Positions 1 through 7,899 of a stretch of DNA of 39,149 bases are shown piece after piece. The DNA comes from JACRLW01 sp050181465 (lineage in GTDB: Bacteria > Planctomycetota > UBA1135 > UBA2386), in NCBI GenBank assembly GCA_050181465.1, contig JBFXDD010000039.1, forward strand, positions 1-39,149. Direction: 5' to 3'. Every line of letters begins with the position of its first letter. The first letter of the stretch is position 1. The notes under the pieces are model-generated. The model was not told the origin of the DNA. It did not search any database and saw only the letters and a program-made list of their open reading frames with translations. The position numbers were made by a program, and so were the translations under genes.

Positions 1-1167
1 CCAAAGGGCTGCTTGGCGAGGTCGGAACACCCCGATTTCCTCGGGGTAGGGAGTCGATTCGTCGATCCACACCGCCAACGCGGCGCCGGATTCGAGTCGG
101 TCGAGGCAGGTTCGGAATGCGACGTGCTTGGCACCCTCGGTGGGTTGGAACTCGTCGTGCCACAACACCACCCTGTTGCGTTCGATGCGGGCCTGGTGAC
201 CGTCGGAGCTGCGGATCACGACGGCCTCATCTTTCCGCTCCACTTCGAGCTCCGCCCACGCGAAACCGGCGGCCATCGCATCGAGATCGAACTCGCCCTC
301 GGCGTACCACTGGAAGTACGGCTGCTCCGCCAAGGTCTCGCGAAACTTCACGGCCATCACGGAGCGGTGGACTCGGAAGTTGCCGAATCGCTTTGCGATG
401 AGGTAGCCCAGAGCTCGACCGGAGGTCGAGTAGCGGATCGCCGTATCGAGGATCTCGCGCTCCTCAGGACCGACGTTCTCGATCACCTGCCGGAACACGG
501 CGTCGCCGGCATCGGCGCCGATCGAGAACAGTGTCGAGGCCGACGGAAATCGATGGTGGTCCACCACGACGATGGCCTGCACCGAATCAGGGATTCTCGC
601 GAGCGTCACGGCCAGCGTCGGCAGCACCGGGATCGTCGGGGCGAGTGCTTCCCCGCTCAGGCTCGCGATCGACTCGCGCACGGCCTGAGCGAGAAAGGGG
701 TCCGTTACGCCGGTCTTGTTGACGGCGTGCAGGACGCCGAGCGCGGGCTTGAAGCCTCTGGCAGCGACGGCGCGGACCGCGAGCAGGCGCGGCAGCGCGG
801 GCACGGTTCCGCCCTCGATCGCAGCGCGACCACGGATCAAGTCGAGGATCGCCTCCGGACCACCATCGACGTGATCGAAGAAGTCCCCGGCATCACTCAA
901 CGATGCGAAGTCGGTGCCGCCGAGGGTCAGGAGTCCGAGGGTCCCCACGGCTCCGATATTGGCGAGAGCCTGCTCACCGAGAGTGAGTTCGACCGCGGCC
1001 TTCTGATGCGGCAGACGGACACAGAACTCGTAGTCCGCATCGAACGAGTAGGTCCTCCGGAATGGATCTCGCTCGCTCCGGCTGCCGTATGTGCGATCCT
1101 GCGCGGCGCTGGTTGCCACGGTGATCGCGAGGAGGGAGATGCCGGCGAAGATGAGGCGGGCGTGCAT
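1..1167 (-). CDS. Exported protein of unknown function (3' end beyond window)
   Basis: The reverse strand stays open from an ATG at 1167 down to base 1, giving 389 residues with no stop, so the C-terminus lies outside the window. The N-terminus is a good signal peptide: a short basic start (MHAR), a hydrophobic stretch over about residues 5-20 and a likely cleavage near TSAAQD, so the product is exported. The middle (about 100-230) is rich in Ala, Leu and Val in a helical-looking pattern; the last 100 visible residues are mixed and acidic. I recognise no catalytic motif or family. It is divergent from the sulfatase at 1310, leaving about 140 bases that should hold both promoters. The plus strand is also open through most of this region, but that frame encodes an Arg/Gly-rich product with no signal peptide and is probably a mirror frame. 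Confidence 0.75.
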   Translation of the reverse strand, partial: MHARLIFAGISLLAITVATSAAQDRTYGSRSERDPFRRTYSFDADYEFCVRLPHQKAAVELTLGEQALANIGAVGTLGLLTLGGTDFASLSDAGDFFDHVDGGPEAILDLIRGRAAIEGGTVPALPRLLAVRAVAARGFKPALGVLHAVNKTGVTDPFLAQAVRESIASLSGEALAPTIPVLPTLAVTLARIPDSVQAIVVVDHHRFPSASTLFSIGADAGDAVFRQVIENVGPEEREILDTAIRYSTSGRALGYLIAKRFGNFRVHRSVMAVKFRETLAEQPYFQWYAEGEFDLDAMAAGFAWAELEVERKDEAVVIRSSDGHQARIERNRVVLWHDEFQPTEGAKHVAFRTCLDRLESGAALAVWIDESTPYPEEIGVFRPRQAALW

Positions 1168-1309
1168 GCTGATATCGGTTCGAAGTCGGGGCCCGGGTCT
1201 CTCGGCGAACCGTTGGGTTCGCGAGTTCTTGGGTGGCGCCTGGCGATTCTACCAATCATGATTCCCGTTGCTCGTTCGCCGCTGGCGACGTACCGCGACC
1301 GTTCTCTCG

Positions 1310-3355
1310 ATGGCACGAACCACGATTCTCGCTCTCGCTCTCTCGAGCGTCTTCCATCCGCTCGCGCACGGGACCTCACAGGACCAGCGTCCGAACATCC
1401 TCCTGATTTACTCCGACGACCACGCGCAGCACGCGATCTCTGCGTACGGCAGCGCGATCAACCAGACGCCGCAGATCGATCGACTCGCCCGTGAGGGAAT
1501 GCTGTTCACGAACTCCTTCGTGACGAATTCCATCTGCGGCCCTGCGCGCGCCACTGTGCTCACGGGCAAGTATTCCCATCGCAACGGCTTTGCCCGAAAC
1601 GAGCAATCATTCGACGGCGATCAACCCACGATGCCGAAGATGCTCCGGCAGGCCGGCTACCAGACGGCGATCATCGGAAAGTGGCATCTCAACAGCGATC
1701 CGCAAGGGTTCGACCATTGGTTCGTCTTGCCGGGCCAGGGCCTGTACCAGGATCCGTACTTCATCGACAACGGCACGCGCGTGAAGGTCCCGGGTTACGT
1801 CACCGACATCATCACGGAACGATCCATCGAATGGTTGTCGACGGGTCGCGACAAGACCAAGCCGTTCCTCTTGATGTGCCAGCACAAGGCGCCGCATCGA
1901 AACTGGCAACCGGCGCCGCGTCACGCGGCGATGTTCGCTGATGCCGACGTCCCGAAGCCCGTGACATTCGACGACGACTGGCGGAATCGAAGTCCGGCTG
2001 CCGCCGATACCACGATGACCATCGAGCATCATCTGACGCCCAACGACGTGAAGGGTGAGGTGCCCGAAGGGCTCGATGCCGAGGAGCGCAAGAACTGGCT
2101 GTATCAGCGCTACATCAAGGACTACCTGCGTTGCATCGCCGCGGTGGACGAGAGCGTCGGTCAAGTGCTCGATTGGCTGGACGAGTCCGGTCTCGCCGAC
2201 AACACGATCGTCATCTACTCGTCCGACCAGGGCTTCTATCTCGGCGACCACGGTTGGTACGACAAGCGGTGGATGTACGAGGAGTCCTTGCGAACGCCGA
2301 TGTTGGTGCGCTGGCCCGGCAAGGTCGTCGCGAACAGCGAATGTGACGCGATGGTGCTCAACCTCGACCTGGCCGAGACCTTTCTGGAGCTCGCGGGACT
2401 GCCGATTCCAGGAGACATGCAGGGTCGCAGCCTCGTGCCCTGGCTCACCGGCAAGACCCCGACGGACTGGCGGCAGTCGATGTACTACCGCTACTACGAG
2501 TTTCCCGAACCGCACCACGTGCAGCCGCACTTCGGCGTTCGCACCAAGACCCACAAACTGATTCGCTATCCCGACATCGATGCGTGGGAGATGTTCGACC
2601 TCGCCGCGGACCCCCACGAGTTGCGCAGCATCCATGCCGAGCCCCAGCACGCCGAGCTGCGGGCCGAGCTCGAACGCGAGTTGGTGCGACTCCAGAACGA
2701 GTTCGGAGACGACGGCCAGATCCATGACCCGCGGCTCGAACGATTCGCGTCCGTCGCGCCTGCCCCCCTCGCTCGCTGGACGTCCCCGGCAAAGGTGGGG
2801 AGTCCCAGGTTCCTGGCCGCGACCACACCGGAGGTCCCATCGTGGCAGCTCGAGGGCGTCGAGGTGATCGAACGACGGGGCTCGACCCGGTTGTCGTTCG
2901 ACGGCAACGGATACGCCCAGCTTGCGGCGCGCGCCGGTTTCGATCTCAGCTACGTTCCCTTCACGATCGGGGCTCGCTTCACGCCGCTGGCCGGCGACGG
3001 CGTTCTCTGCGCGATCGGCGGACAAGCGCGCGGTTGCGTTCTCTATCTCGACGACTGGGTTCCGGTCTTCTCTCTCCGCGAGGATGGCCAGGTCTACACC
3101 GTGCGCTCCACGCGTCCGCTACCGGTCAGCGCGCCGGCCAGAGTTGCCGCTGCGCTCGGCAACGATGGTCAGTTGCATCTCTTCATCGACGGCCGCGATG
3201 CGGGCTCCGCACCGGGCAAGTGTTTCCACGCGATGCCCGGCGACCCACTCTCGATCGGCGCCGATGTCGGCAGTGAAGTTCTCGCCGACATGACTCGACT
3301 GCGCTGCCAGCTCGAAGATGTCGTCGTGTGGCGGGGCACGATCTCGACGTGGTGA
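1310..3355 (+). CDS. Secreted type I sulfatase with C-terminal LamG-like domain
   Basis: This is a family S1 formylglycine sulfatase, which hydrolyses sulfate esters, probably on polysaccharides outside the cytoplasm. From the ATG at 1310 it has a signal peptide (residues 1-22, ending HGTSQDQ). The sulfatase signature CGPAR follows at C76-R80, with Cys76 the residue converted to formylglycine. The metal-binding DDH is at about 36-38 and a second metal motif is SSDQGF followed by GDHGW. The pattern after it (DKRWMYEESLR) is like that of N-acetylglucosamine-6-sulfatase-type members. The catalytic domain ends near residue 470. The last 150 residues look like a LamG/concanavalin-type beta-sandwich and could bind carbohydrate. 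An in-frame ATG at 1268 would put basic residues before the signal peptide, so I prefer 1310. At 681 aa it is longer than a plain sulfatase because of the added domain. Substrate cannot be read from sequence. Confidence 0.93.
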   Translation: MARTTILALALSSVFHPLAHGTSQDQRPNILLIYSDDHAQHAISAYGSAINQTPQIDRLAREGMLFTNSFVTNSICGPARATVLTGKYSHRNGFARNEQSFDGDQPTMPKMLRQAGYQTAIIGKWHLNSDPQGFDHWFVLPGQGLYQDPYFIDNGTRVKVPGYVTDIITERSIEWLSTGRDKTKPFLLMCQHKAPHRNWQPAPRHAAMFADADVPKPVTFDDDWRNRSPAAADTTMTIEHHLTPNDVKGEVPEGLDAEERKNWLYQRYIKDYLRCIAAVDESVGQVLDWLDESGLADNTIVIYSSDQGFYLGDHGWYDKRWMYEESLRTPMLVRWPGKVVANSECDAMVLNLDLAETFLELAGLPIPGDMQGRSLVPWLTGKTPTDWRQSMYYRYYEFPEPHHVQPHFGVRTKTHKLIRYPDIDAWEMFDLAADPHELRSIHAEPQHAELRAELERELVRLQNEFGDDGQIHDPRLERFASVAPAPLARWTSPAKVGSPRFLAATTPEVPSWQLEGVEVIERRGSTRLSFDGNGYAQLAARAGFDLSYVPFTIGARFTPLAGDGVLCAIGGQARGCVLYLDDWVPVFSLREDGQVYTVRSTRPLPVSAPARVAAALGNDGQLHLFIDGRDAGSAPGKCFHAMPGDPLSIGADVGSEVLADMTRLRCQLEDVVVWRGTISTW

Positions 3356-3369
3356 AGGCCGCGAGGCGT

Positions 3370-4194
3370 TCAGCGATCGAGCAGCCGTCGGGCGAGATCG
3401 ACGGCATCGGCGGTGGTGTCGAGCACCACTGCGCCGATCGGCGCCCAGACTCGCGGATCCGTCGTGAGGAAGATCGCGTAGACCGGCGTTCCGAGCGCTG
3501 CAGCGAGATGCGCCGTCCCGCTATCGTGACCGATGAACCCGCGAGCAGCAGCGAGGCTCTGCGCGAGCTCCGTGGTGTTCGCGGGTTCGAGGACCGTACC
3601 GAGAGCCCGCAGCGCAGCCGAGTCGAGTCCGCGTTCGCGTTCCACCGGACCGATCAGGAACTCGAACTCGAGCCCCTGCTCCAAGAGCGTAGTTGCGAAG
3701 TCCAACCAGCGTCGGAGGGGCCAGGTCTTGCGCGGCGATCCGCTCCCGGGATGTAGTAGCCAGCGCTCGTGACGATTCGGTGGTTCGCCGGTCAGCCGCA
3801 GCCGAGGGATCGAGTCGTGCTGACCTAGGAACCCCGCGCGGTGGAGTAGTTGTTCGGCTGCGGGTCTCGTCGTGGACGGATCCAGCACCGGATCGAAGCC
3901 GACGATCGGCAGCTCGGGTGCGAGCGAAGCGGCGAGTGCTCGGTCGTCACACAGGATCCTTCGGTAGCCACCTAGCCGTCGACGGGCACGCTCCGGCGAC
4001 CACAGCTCGAACGCTTCGGCAGAGAAGCTCTTCGTGCAGGGACCGAAGTCCCGAAGCAGGGCGACATTCTCGGTCACGCCGGCGACGTGCACCTCGCAGT
4101 CGGGGAGCGTCTCCGCCATCGCGCGCGCGATCGGCTCGCACAGGATCGTGTCGCCGAGGGCACCACGCCGGATCAGGAGCTGGGGTTCGGACAT
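3370..4194 (-). CDS. Glycosyltransferase family 9 (heptosyltransferase-like)
   Basis: The 274-aa product has the GT9 layout seen in ADP-heptose:LPS heptosyltransferases such as WaaF/RfaF. The N-terminal motif RRGALGDTILCEPIARA (residues 9-25) is the acceptor-side Rossmann entry. The C-terminal half has the donor-binding HPGSGSPRKTWPLRRW and then GHDSGTAHLAAALGTP. It probably transfers a sugar to a lipopolysaccharide-like or other envelope glycan at the cytoplasmic membrane. It is somewhat shorter than typical family members (about 330-350 aa), mostly in the N-terminal domain. It ends 14 bases from the convergent sulfatase and is divergent from the HpnE-like gene, whose start lies 36 bases away. 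The exact acceptor is unknown. Confidence 0.88.
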   Translation of the reverse strand: MSEPQLLIRRGALGDTILCEPIARAMAETLPDCEVHVAGVTENVALLRDFGPCTKSFSAEAFELWSPERARRRLGGYRRILCDDRALAASLAPELPIVGFDPVLDPSTTRPAAEQLLHRAGFLGQHDSIPRLRLTGEPPNRHERWLLHPGSGSPRKTWPLRRWLDFATTLLEQGLEFEFLIGPVERERGLDSAALRALGTVLEPANTTELAQSLAAARGFIGHDSGTAHLAAALGTPVYAIFLTTDPRVWAPIGAVVLDTTADAVDLARRLLDR

Positions 4195-4229
4195 CGCGAC
4201 GGCTCGAAGATAGGCTTCCGCGCCGATTC

Positions 4230-5555
4230 ATGAACGCACTCGCCACCCCTCGCGCGCGCAGCGGCCGCGGTCGCGCCGTGGTCATCGGCGGTGGCGTCGC
4301 CGGGATGTGCGCGGCCTTCGCGCTGCGCGATGCCGGCTGGCGTGTCACCTTGTGCGAGTCGCGCGGCTGGCTCGGCGGACGGGCCTTCACGCTTCCGCGG
4401 CGGGAGTCGGAACCGGCAGTCGACAACGGACCGCACGTCATCCTCGGCTGCTATGACGCCTTTCGCCGGCTGCTCCGCCGCATCGGCACGGAGGATCGCT
4501 TCGAGGTGAGCAAGAGCCTCTCGCTCGCCTACGCCGAGCCCGAGGGTCGAACCAGTGTCCTGCAACTTCGACGCGGTCCGGTTCCGCTCACGTTCCCGCT
4601 CGGATTGCTCGGGATGCGAGCCCTCCCGTTGCGCGACCGACTGCGCGCTCTCCGCGGTCTGATCGCGTCGGCGCGAATTCCGCGCGCTGCGATGTCGTTC
4701 GCCGACTGGTTGCAGCGGCATCATCAGGAGGGTGCGCCGCGCGCTTGGCTCTGGGACCCGATGTGCCGCGCGATCGTCAACGCGGAAGCCGAGGAGGTCG
4801 ATGCTGCCTTGATGCTCGGCACCCTGCGACAGGCCTTCGGCGGGTCGGGTGCGCGCGCGGCGATCTGGATCCCGAAGGTGCCGTGGCGAGAGATTCTCGA
4901 TGTTCCTGCGCTCTCAGCCCTTCGCGCCGCGGGAGTCGACGTCCTCCTGCACCGCCGCGTGCGGGCGATCACTCTGATGGGTGATCGAGCGACGGCGATC
5001 GAGTTCTACGGCGAGGAATGCATCGGACTGGAAGACGGCGATCGGGTGGTGCTCGCCGTGCCGTGGCACGTCGCGTCGACCTGGGTTCCGAGTCTCCGCT
5101 CGGCGGGAAGCATCGGGAGCAAGCCCATGGTCACGGTCGCGTTCCACGGCACTCTCGCCGCCGATACCGCGGTCCCGCGTGCGTCGTTGCTCGCATTCGT
5201 CGGCGGCGATCCCTTCCACTTCTGGTTCCGGCGCCCGCAGGACCCGCTCGGTCACTTCGCGCTGATCTCGGGCGGCGCTCGCGGACTCGAGGATTGCTCG
5301 GTCGATGCGATCCTCGACCTCGCTCGACGACAGCTTGCTTCCTACTTCCCCAAAGCGGACTTCCGCGCACTACATGGGCGCGTCACTCGCGAGGATCGTG
5401 CCACTCTGCTTCCTTCGCCCGGTAGCGACGCTCATCGGCCGAAGCCCGGCTGTGTGCCCGGCTCTAGCAACCTCGCGGTCGTCGGCGACTGGACTGCAAC
5501 TGCATTGCCGTCCACGCTCGAAGGTGCTGCACGCTCCGGCTGGTCGCTGAGCTGA
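4230..5555 (+). CDS. hpnE: HpnE-like hydroxysqualene dehydroxylase / FAD-dependent amine-oxidase family
   Basis: HpnE reduces hydroxysqualene to squalene in the HpnCDE route that feeds hopanoid and sterol synthesis. The 441-aa product starts with a dinucleotide-binding fold: VVIGGGVAGMCAAFAL at about 17-32, the ribose-binding Glu43 and then GWLGGRAFTL (46-55). These are typical of the phytoene desaturase/amine oxidase superfamily. The sequence DNGPHVILGCYDAFRRLLRR is characteristic of HpnE-type proteins, and a C-terminal VVGDWTATALPSTLEGAARSG closes the FAD site. The ATG at 4230 is chosen because it gives a normal short N-terminus; the frame is open much further upstream but only as Arg-rich antisense of the GT9 gene. 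HpnC and HpnD are not next to it, so the subfamily call rests on sequence alone; another carotenoid or squalene desaturase-like role is possible. Confidence 0.82.
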   Translation: MNALATPRARSGRGRAVVIGGGVAGMCAAFALRDAGWRVTLCESRGWLGGRAFTLPRRESEPAVDNGPHVILGCYDAFRRLLRRIGTEDRFEVSKSLSLAYAEPEGRTSVLQLRRGPVPLTFPLGLLGMRALPLRDRLRALRGLIASARIPRAAMSFADWLQRHHQEGAPRAWLWDPMCRAIVNAEAEEVDAALMLGTLRQAFGGSGARAAIWIPKVPWREILDVPALSALRAAGVDVLLHRRVRAITLMGDRATAIEFYGEECIGLEDGDRVVLAVPWHVASTWVPSLRSAGSIGSKPMVTVAFHGTLAADTAVPRASLLAFVGGDPFHFWFRRPQDPLGHFALISGGARGLEDCSVDAILDLARRQLASYFPKADFRALHGRVTREDRATLLPSPGSDAHRPKPGCVPGSSNLAVVGDWTATALPSTLEGAARSGWSLS

Positions 5556-5561
5556 CCTGAT

Positions 5562-5576
5562 CGCTGCGGAGCAGCG
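5562..5576 (+). terminator. Short perfect hairpin just after the HpnE-like gene
   Basis: Six bases after the stop codon at 5555 there is a perfect 6-bp stem, CGCTGC, a GGA loop and GCAGCG. There is no T-run after it, so if it terminates transcription it is not a classical intrinsic terminator. Confidence 0.3.
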
Positions 5577-5709
5577 CGGCGCAGGTGATCGGGAGTCGGG
5601 TCGCTCCGCGGCCGCACTCCGACCGTCCTCATGAGAGCTTCATGCTCGCATCACGAGCGCTTCGCGCACGGCTCTAGGGTTCGCGGCCACTTCTCCTCCG
5701 AGATCGACC

Positions 5710-7677
5710 ATGCAGAACTACTACATCCTCACCGCGGCACTCGCCGCCGCCGCGAGCCTCGGCGCCCAGAGCGTTCAGGGCCCGAGCTCTTCGCGAACTC
5801 CCTATCTCCAAGCTTCCAACTCGAACCCGGACGTTCTTCGCAGCGTGGTTTCGATCGTCACCGCCACCGACCTGGTGCCGACCACCGGCGCGCCGTCGAC
5901 TCCGTTCGAGATCGCCGGGCTCTGTGACGGTCTCGGCGCCTACGACAACGGCGACGGCACCGTGACCGTCCTGATGAATCATGAGCTCACGGCGACTTCG
6001 GGTGTCACCCGCCGCCACGGCGAGCGCGGCGCGTTCGTCACCGAGCTGATCGTCGACAAGGCCACCTTGGCGGTGATCTCGGCGCAGGACCTGACGGAGT
6101 CGTACGTCGACATCGACGGCGTGGTCCGCAATGTCGCCAACGGCAATCCGATCGCACTCGGCCGCTTCTGCTCGGCCGACCTGGCGCCGGTCTCCGCTTT
6201 CTTCAACTCGGCCACCGGCCGCGGCACCACGGATCGCATCTACCTGAACGGTGAGGAGGGGGGCTCCACCGGCTACGCGGTCGCCCACGTCGCGACCGGC
6301 GCCGAGAAGGCCACCTCTTATCTGCTGCCCGCATTCAATCTCGCGACCAGCGGCATCGGCATCAACGCCGTGGGCGCCTGGGAAAACGCGCTGGCTAGCC
6401 CCTTCGAGCAGGATCTCACCGTTGTGGCCGGTACCAACGACGGCGGTTCCGGCGTGATGGAAGACACCATCACCGTCTACGTCGGACAGAAGCAGAGCAC
6501 CGGCAACGTCGCGGAGCGGGCCGGTCTCTTGAACGGCACCAACTACCTGGTGCAGGTCGTCGGCAACCCGGTCGAGATCGTCGACAGTGGGACCCGCGCG
6601 ACCAACATCGTCAGCGGCACGCGCTTCACTCTGGAACTGACGACCTCGACGACCTGGTCGCGACCGGAAGACGGCGCTTGGGATCCGACGAACCCCAACG
6701 ACTTCTACTTCGTCACGACGGATCGTTTGGACACCGCCACCAACACCGGCTTCAACCAGACGATCGGTGCGAGCGGGCCGGCGAATCAGATCGGCATGTC
6801 CCGCCTCTGGCGGCTGCGATTCGACGACATCCGTAACCCGCTGCTCGGCGGTCGGGTCGACCTGATCATCGACGGTTCCAAGGGCAATCAGAAGGTCAAC
6901 ATGCTCGACAACATGTGCGTCGCCGACGATGGCCTGGTCTACCTGACCGAGGACCCGGGTAACTCGACCTACGTCGCCAGGACCTGGGCCTACGATCCGG
7001 CGAGCGACACGATGGTTCAGGTCGCGAAGTGCGATGAGGCACGTTGGGGCGATCTCGCAGTCAACGGCGGAACCCCCGGCGCGATCCCGCCCTACAACAA
7101 CAACAAGGAGATCTCGGGTGTGATCGACGTCACCTCGATGTTCCCGCACGCTGCCGATGAGCAGGTTCTCCTGATCGACGTGCAGGATCACTCGCGTGAT
7201 CCGGCGGTCGCCACGGCGGTCTCCGTCGAAGGTGGTCAGCTCCTCCTCATGCGAGTCGCGATTCGTTCGCGAGCGCAATCGTTCGGGACCGGCTGCGGCG
7301 TGGACATCGCCGCGTCCCTCGGCTCGACGCCGAAGGTCGGCAGCACCTTGTTCGTGGACGTCGACGGTCTGCCGTCGAACTCGCCGGGCATCATGATGCT
7401 CGGTTCGTCGAACCAGTTGATCGGCGCGCAGAGCCTGCCGCTCGACCTCGGTGCGTTCGGTGCGCCCGGTTGCTCGCTCTACCAGGACATCGCGTTCGGT
7501 GTGTTCAACATGACCGCCTCCACCGGCCCGACCTCGGCGATCTTCACGCTGCCCATCCCGAACACCTTCGAGTTGGTCGGCGCGACGGTCTACCTGCAGG
7601 CGTTCAGCGCGGATGCGACCGCCAACACCCTCGGCCTGGTGTTCAGCCAGGGCCTCGCGGCAGTCGTCGGTCTGTGA
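5710..7677 (+). CDS. Exported PhoX/DUF839-like protein with lineage-type C-terminal module
   Basis: The 655-aa product has a signal peptide (residues 1-19, ending SLGAQ). The body matches the PhoX/DUF839 style: VLMNHELT near 88-94, IYLNGEEGG, then EDGAWDPTNPNDFYFVTT, and YLTEDPG. In true PhoX enzymes these Asn, Glu and Asp residues bind calcium and iron in a beta-propeller phosphatase, so this may be a periplasmic or secreted phosphatase. I cannot verify every metal ligand, and many DUF839 proteins have no proven activity. Residues 524-655 form a separate module beginning SFGTGCG, with LPLDLGAFGAPGCSLYQD and an ending ANTLGLVFSQGLAAVVGL. It resembles the C-terminus of the Kelch protein at 12925-15177. 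The start has the usual spacing and a clean signal peptide. The gene is followed 27 bases later by the palindromic repeat copy A. Confidence 0.82.
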   Translation: MQNYYILTAALAAAASLGAQSVQGPSSSRTPYLQASNSNPDVLRSVVSIVTATDLVPTTGAPSTPFEIAGLCDGLGAYDNGDGTVTVLMNHELTATSGVTRRHGERGAFVTELIVDKATLAVISAQDLTESYVDIDGVVRNVANGNPIALGRFCSADLAPVSAFFNSATGRGTTDRIYLNGEEGGSTGYAVAHVATGAEKATSYLLPAFNLATSGIGINAVGAWENALASPFEQDLTVVAGTNDGGSGVMEDTITVYVGQKQSTGNVAERAGLLNGTNYLVQVVGNPVEIVDSGTRATNIVSGTRFTLELTTSTTWSRPEDGAWDPTNPNDFYFVTTDRLDTATNTGFNQTIGASGPANQIGMSRLWRLRFDDIRNPLLGGRVDLIIDGSKGNQKVNMLDNMCVADDGLVYLTEDPGNSTYVARTWAYDPASDTMVQVAKCDEARWGDLAVNGGTPGAIPPYNNNKEISGVIDVTSMFPHAADEQVLLIDVQDHSRDPAVATAVSVEGGQLLLMRVAIRSRAQSFGTGCGVDIAASLGSTPKVGSTLFVDVDGLPSNSPGIMMLGSSNQLIGAQSLPLDLGAFGAPGCSLYQDIAFGVFNMTASTGPTSAIFTLPIPNTFELVGATVYLQAFSADATANTLGLVFSQGLAAVVGL

Positions 7678-7704
7678 AGACCGACTGCTGAGTCAGCCTC
7701 CTAG

Positions 7705-7880
7705 CCCGGACTATTCGTGAACGTCTGCTGCGATCGCCGCAAGTCGCGCCCGTCGGCGTCGCTACGTCGGCTCCTCCCTGGCAGCGTAGCTACAGCTACG
7801 CTTCGGTCGTCGACCGACGCAGCTCCTTGCCGGACATCGACCTGCGGCGATCTCGCGACGACGTTCACGAATCATCCGGG
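7705..7880. repeat. 176-nt imperfect palindrome, repeat copy A
   Basis: The element reads nearly the same on both strands around a centre between 7792 and 7793. The outer 21 bases of each arm pair at 19 positions. The apex is a perfect hairpin at 7784-7801 (GCGTAGCT, loop AC, AGCTACGC). A second copy of identical length lies at 18908-19083 and matches at about 160 of 176 positions by my alignment, with bases 7795-7870 identical. It lies between the stop of the PhoX-like gene and the start of the imelysin gene. An open frame runs through it into the imelysin gene, but I regard that as non-coding. It could be a REP/MITE-like mobile repeat, a structured RNA or a transcription terminator. Confidence 0.85.
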
Positions 7881-7899
7881 CTTGCGCACCGAATCGATC

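Noticed and set aside
3693..4229. N-terminal extension of the HpnE-like gene
   Set aside because: It is antisense to the GT9 gene and Arg/Ser-rich; the FAD-binding fold needs only the short N-terminus from 4230.
5674..7278. Open frame of 534 codons on the minus strand
   Set aside because: It is antisense to the PhoX-like gene; composition is Arg/Asp/Val-rich and there are no recognisable motifs.
7717..7899. N-terminal extension of the imelysin gene through the repeat
   Set aside because: The extension lies in the palindromic repeat, and nearly the same peptide can be read in copy B, where it is joined to nothing. The signal peptide begins only at 7900.
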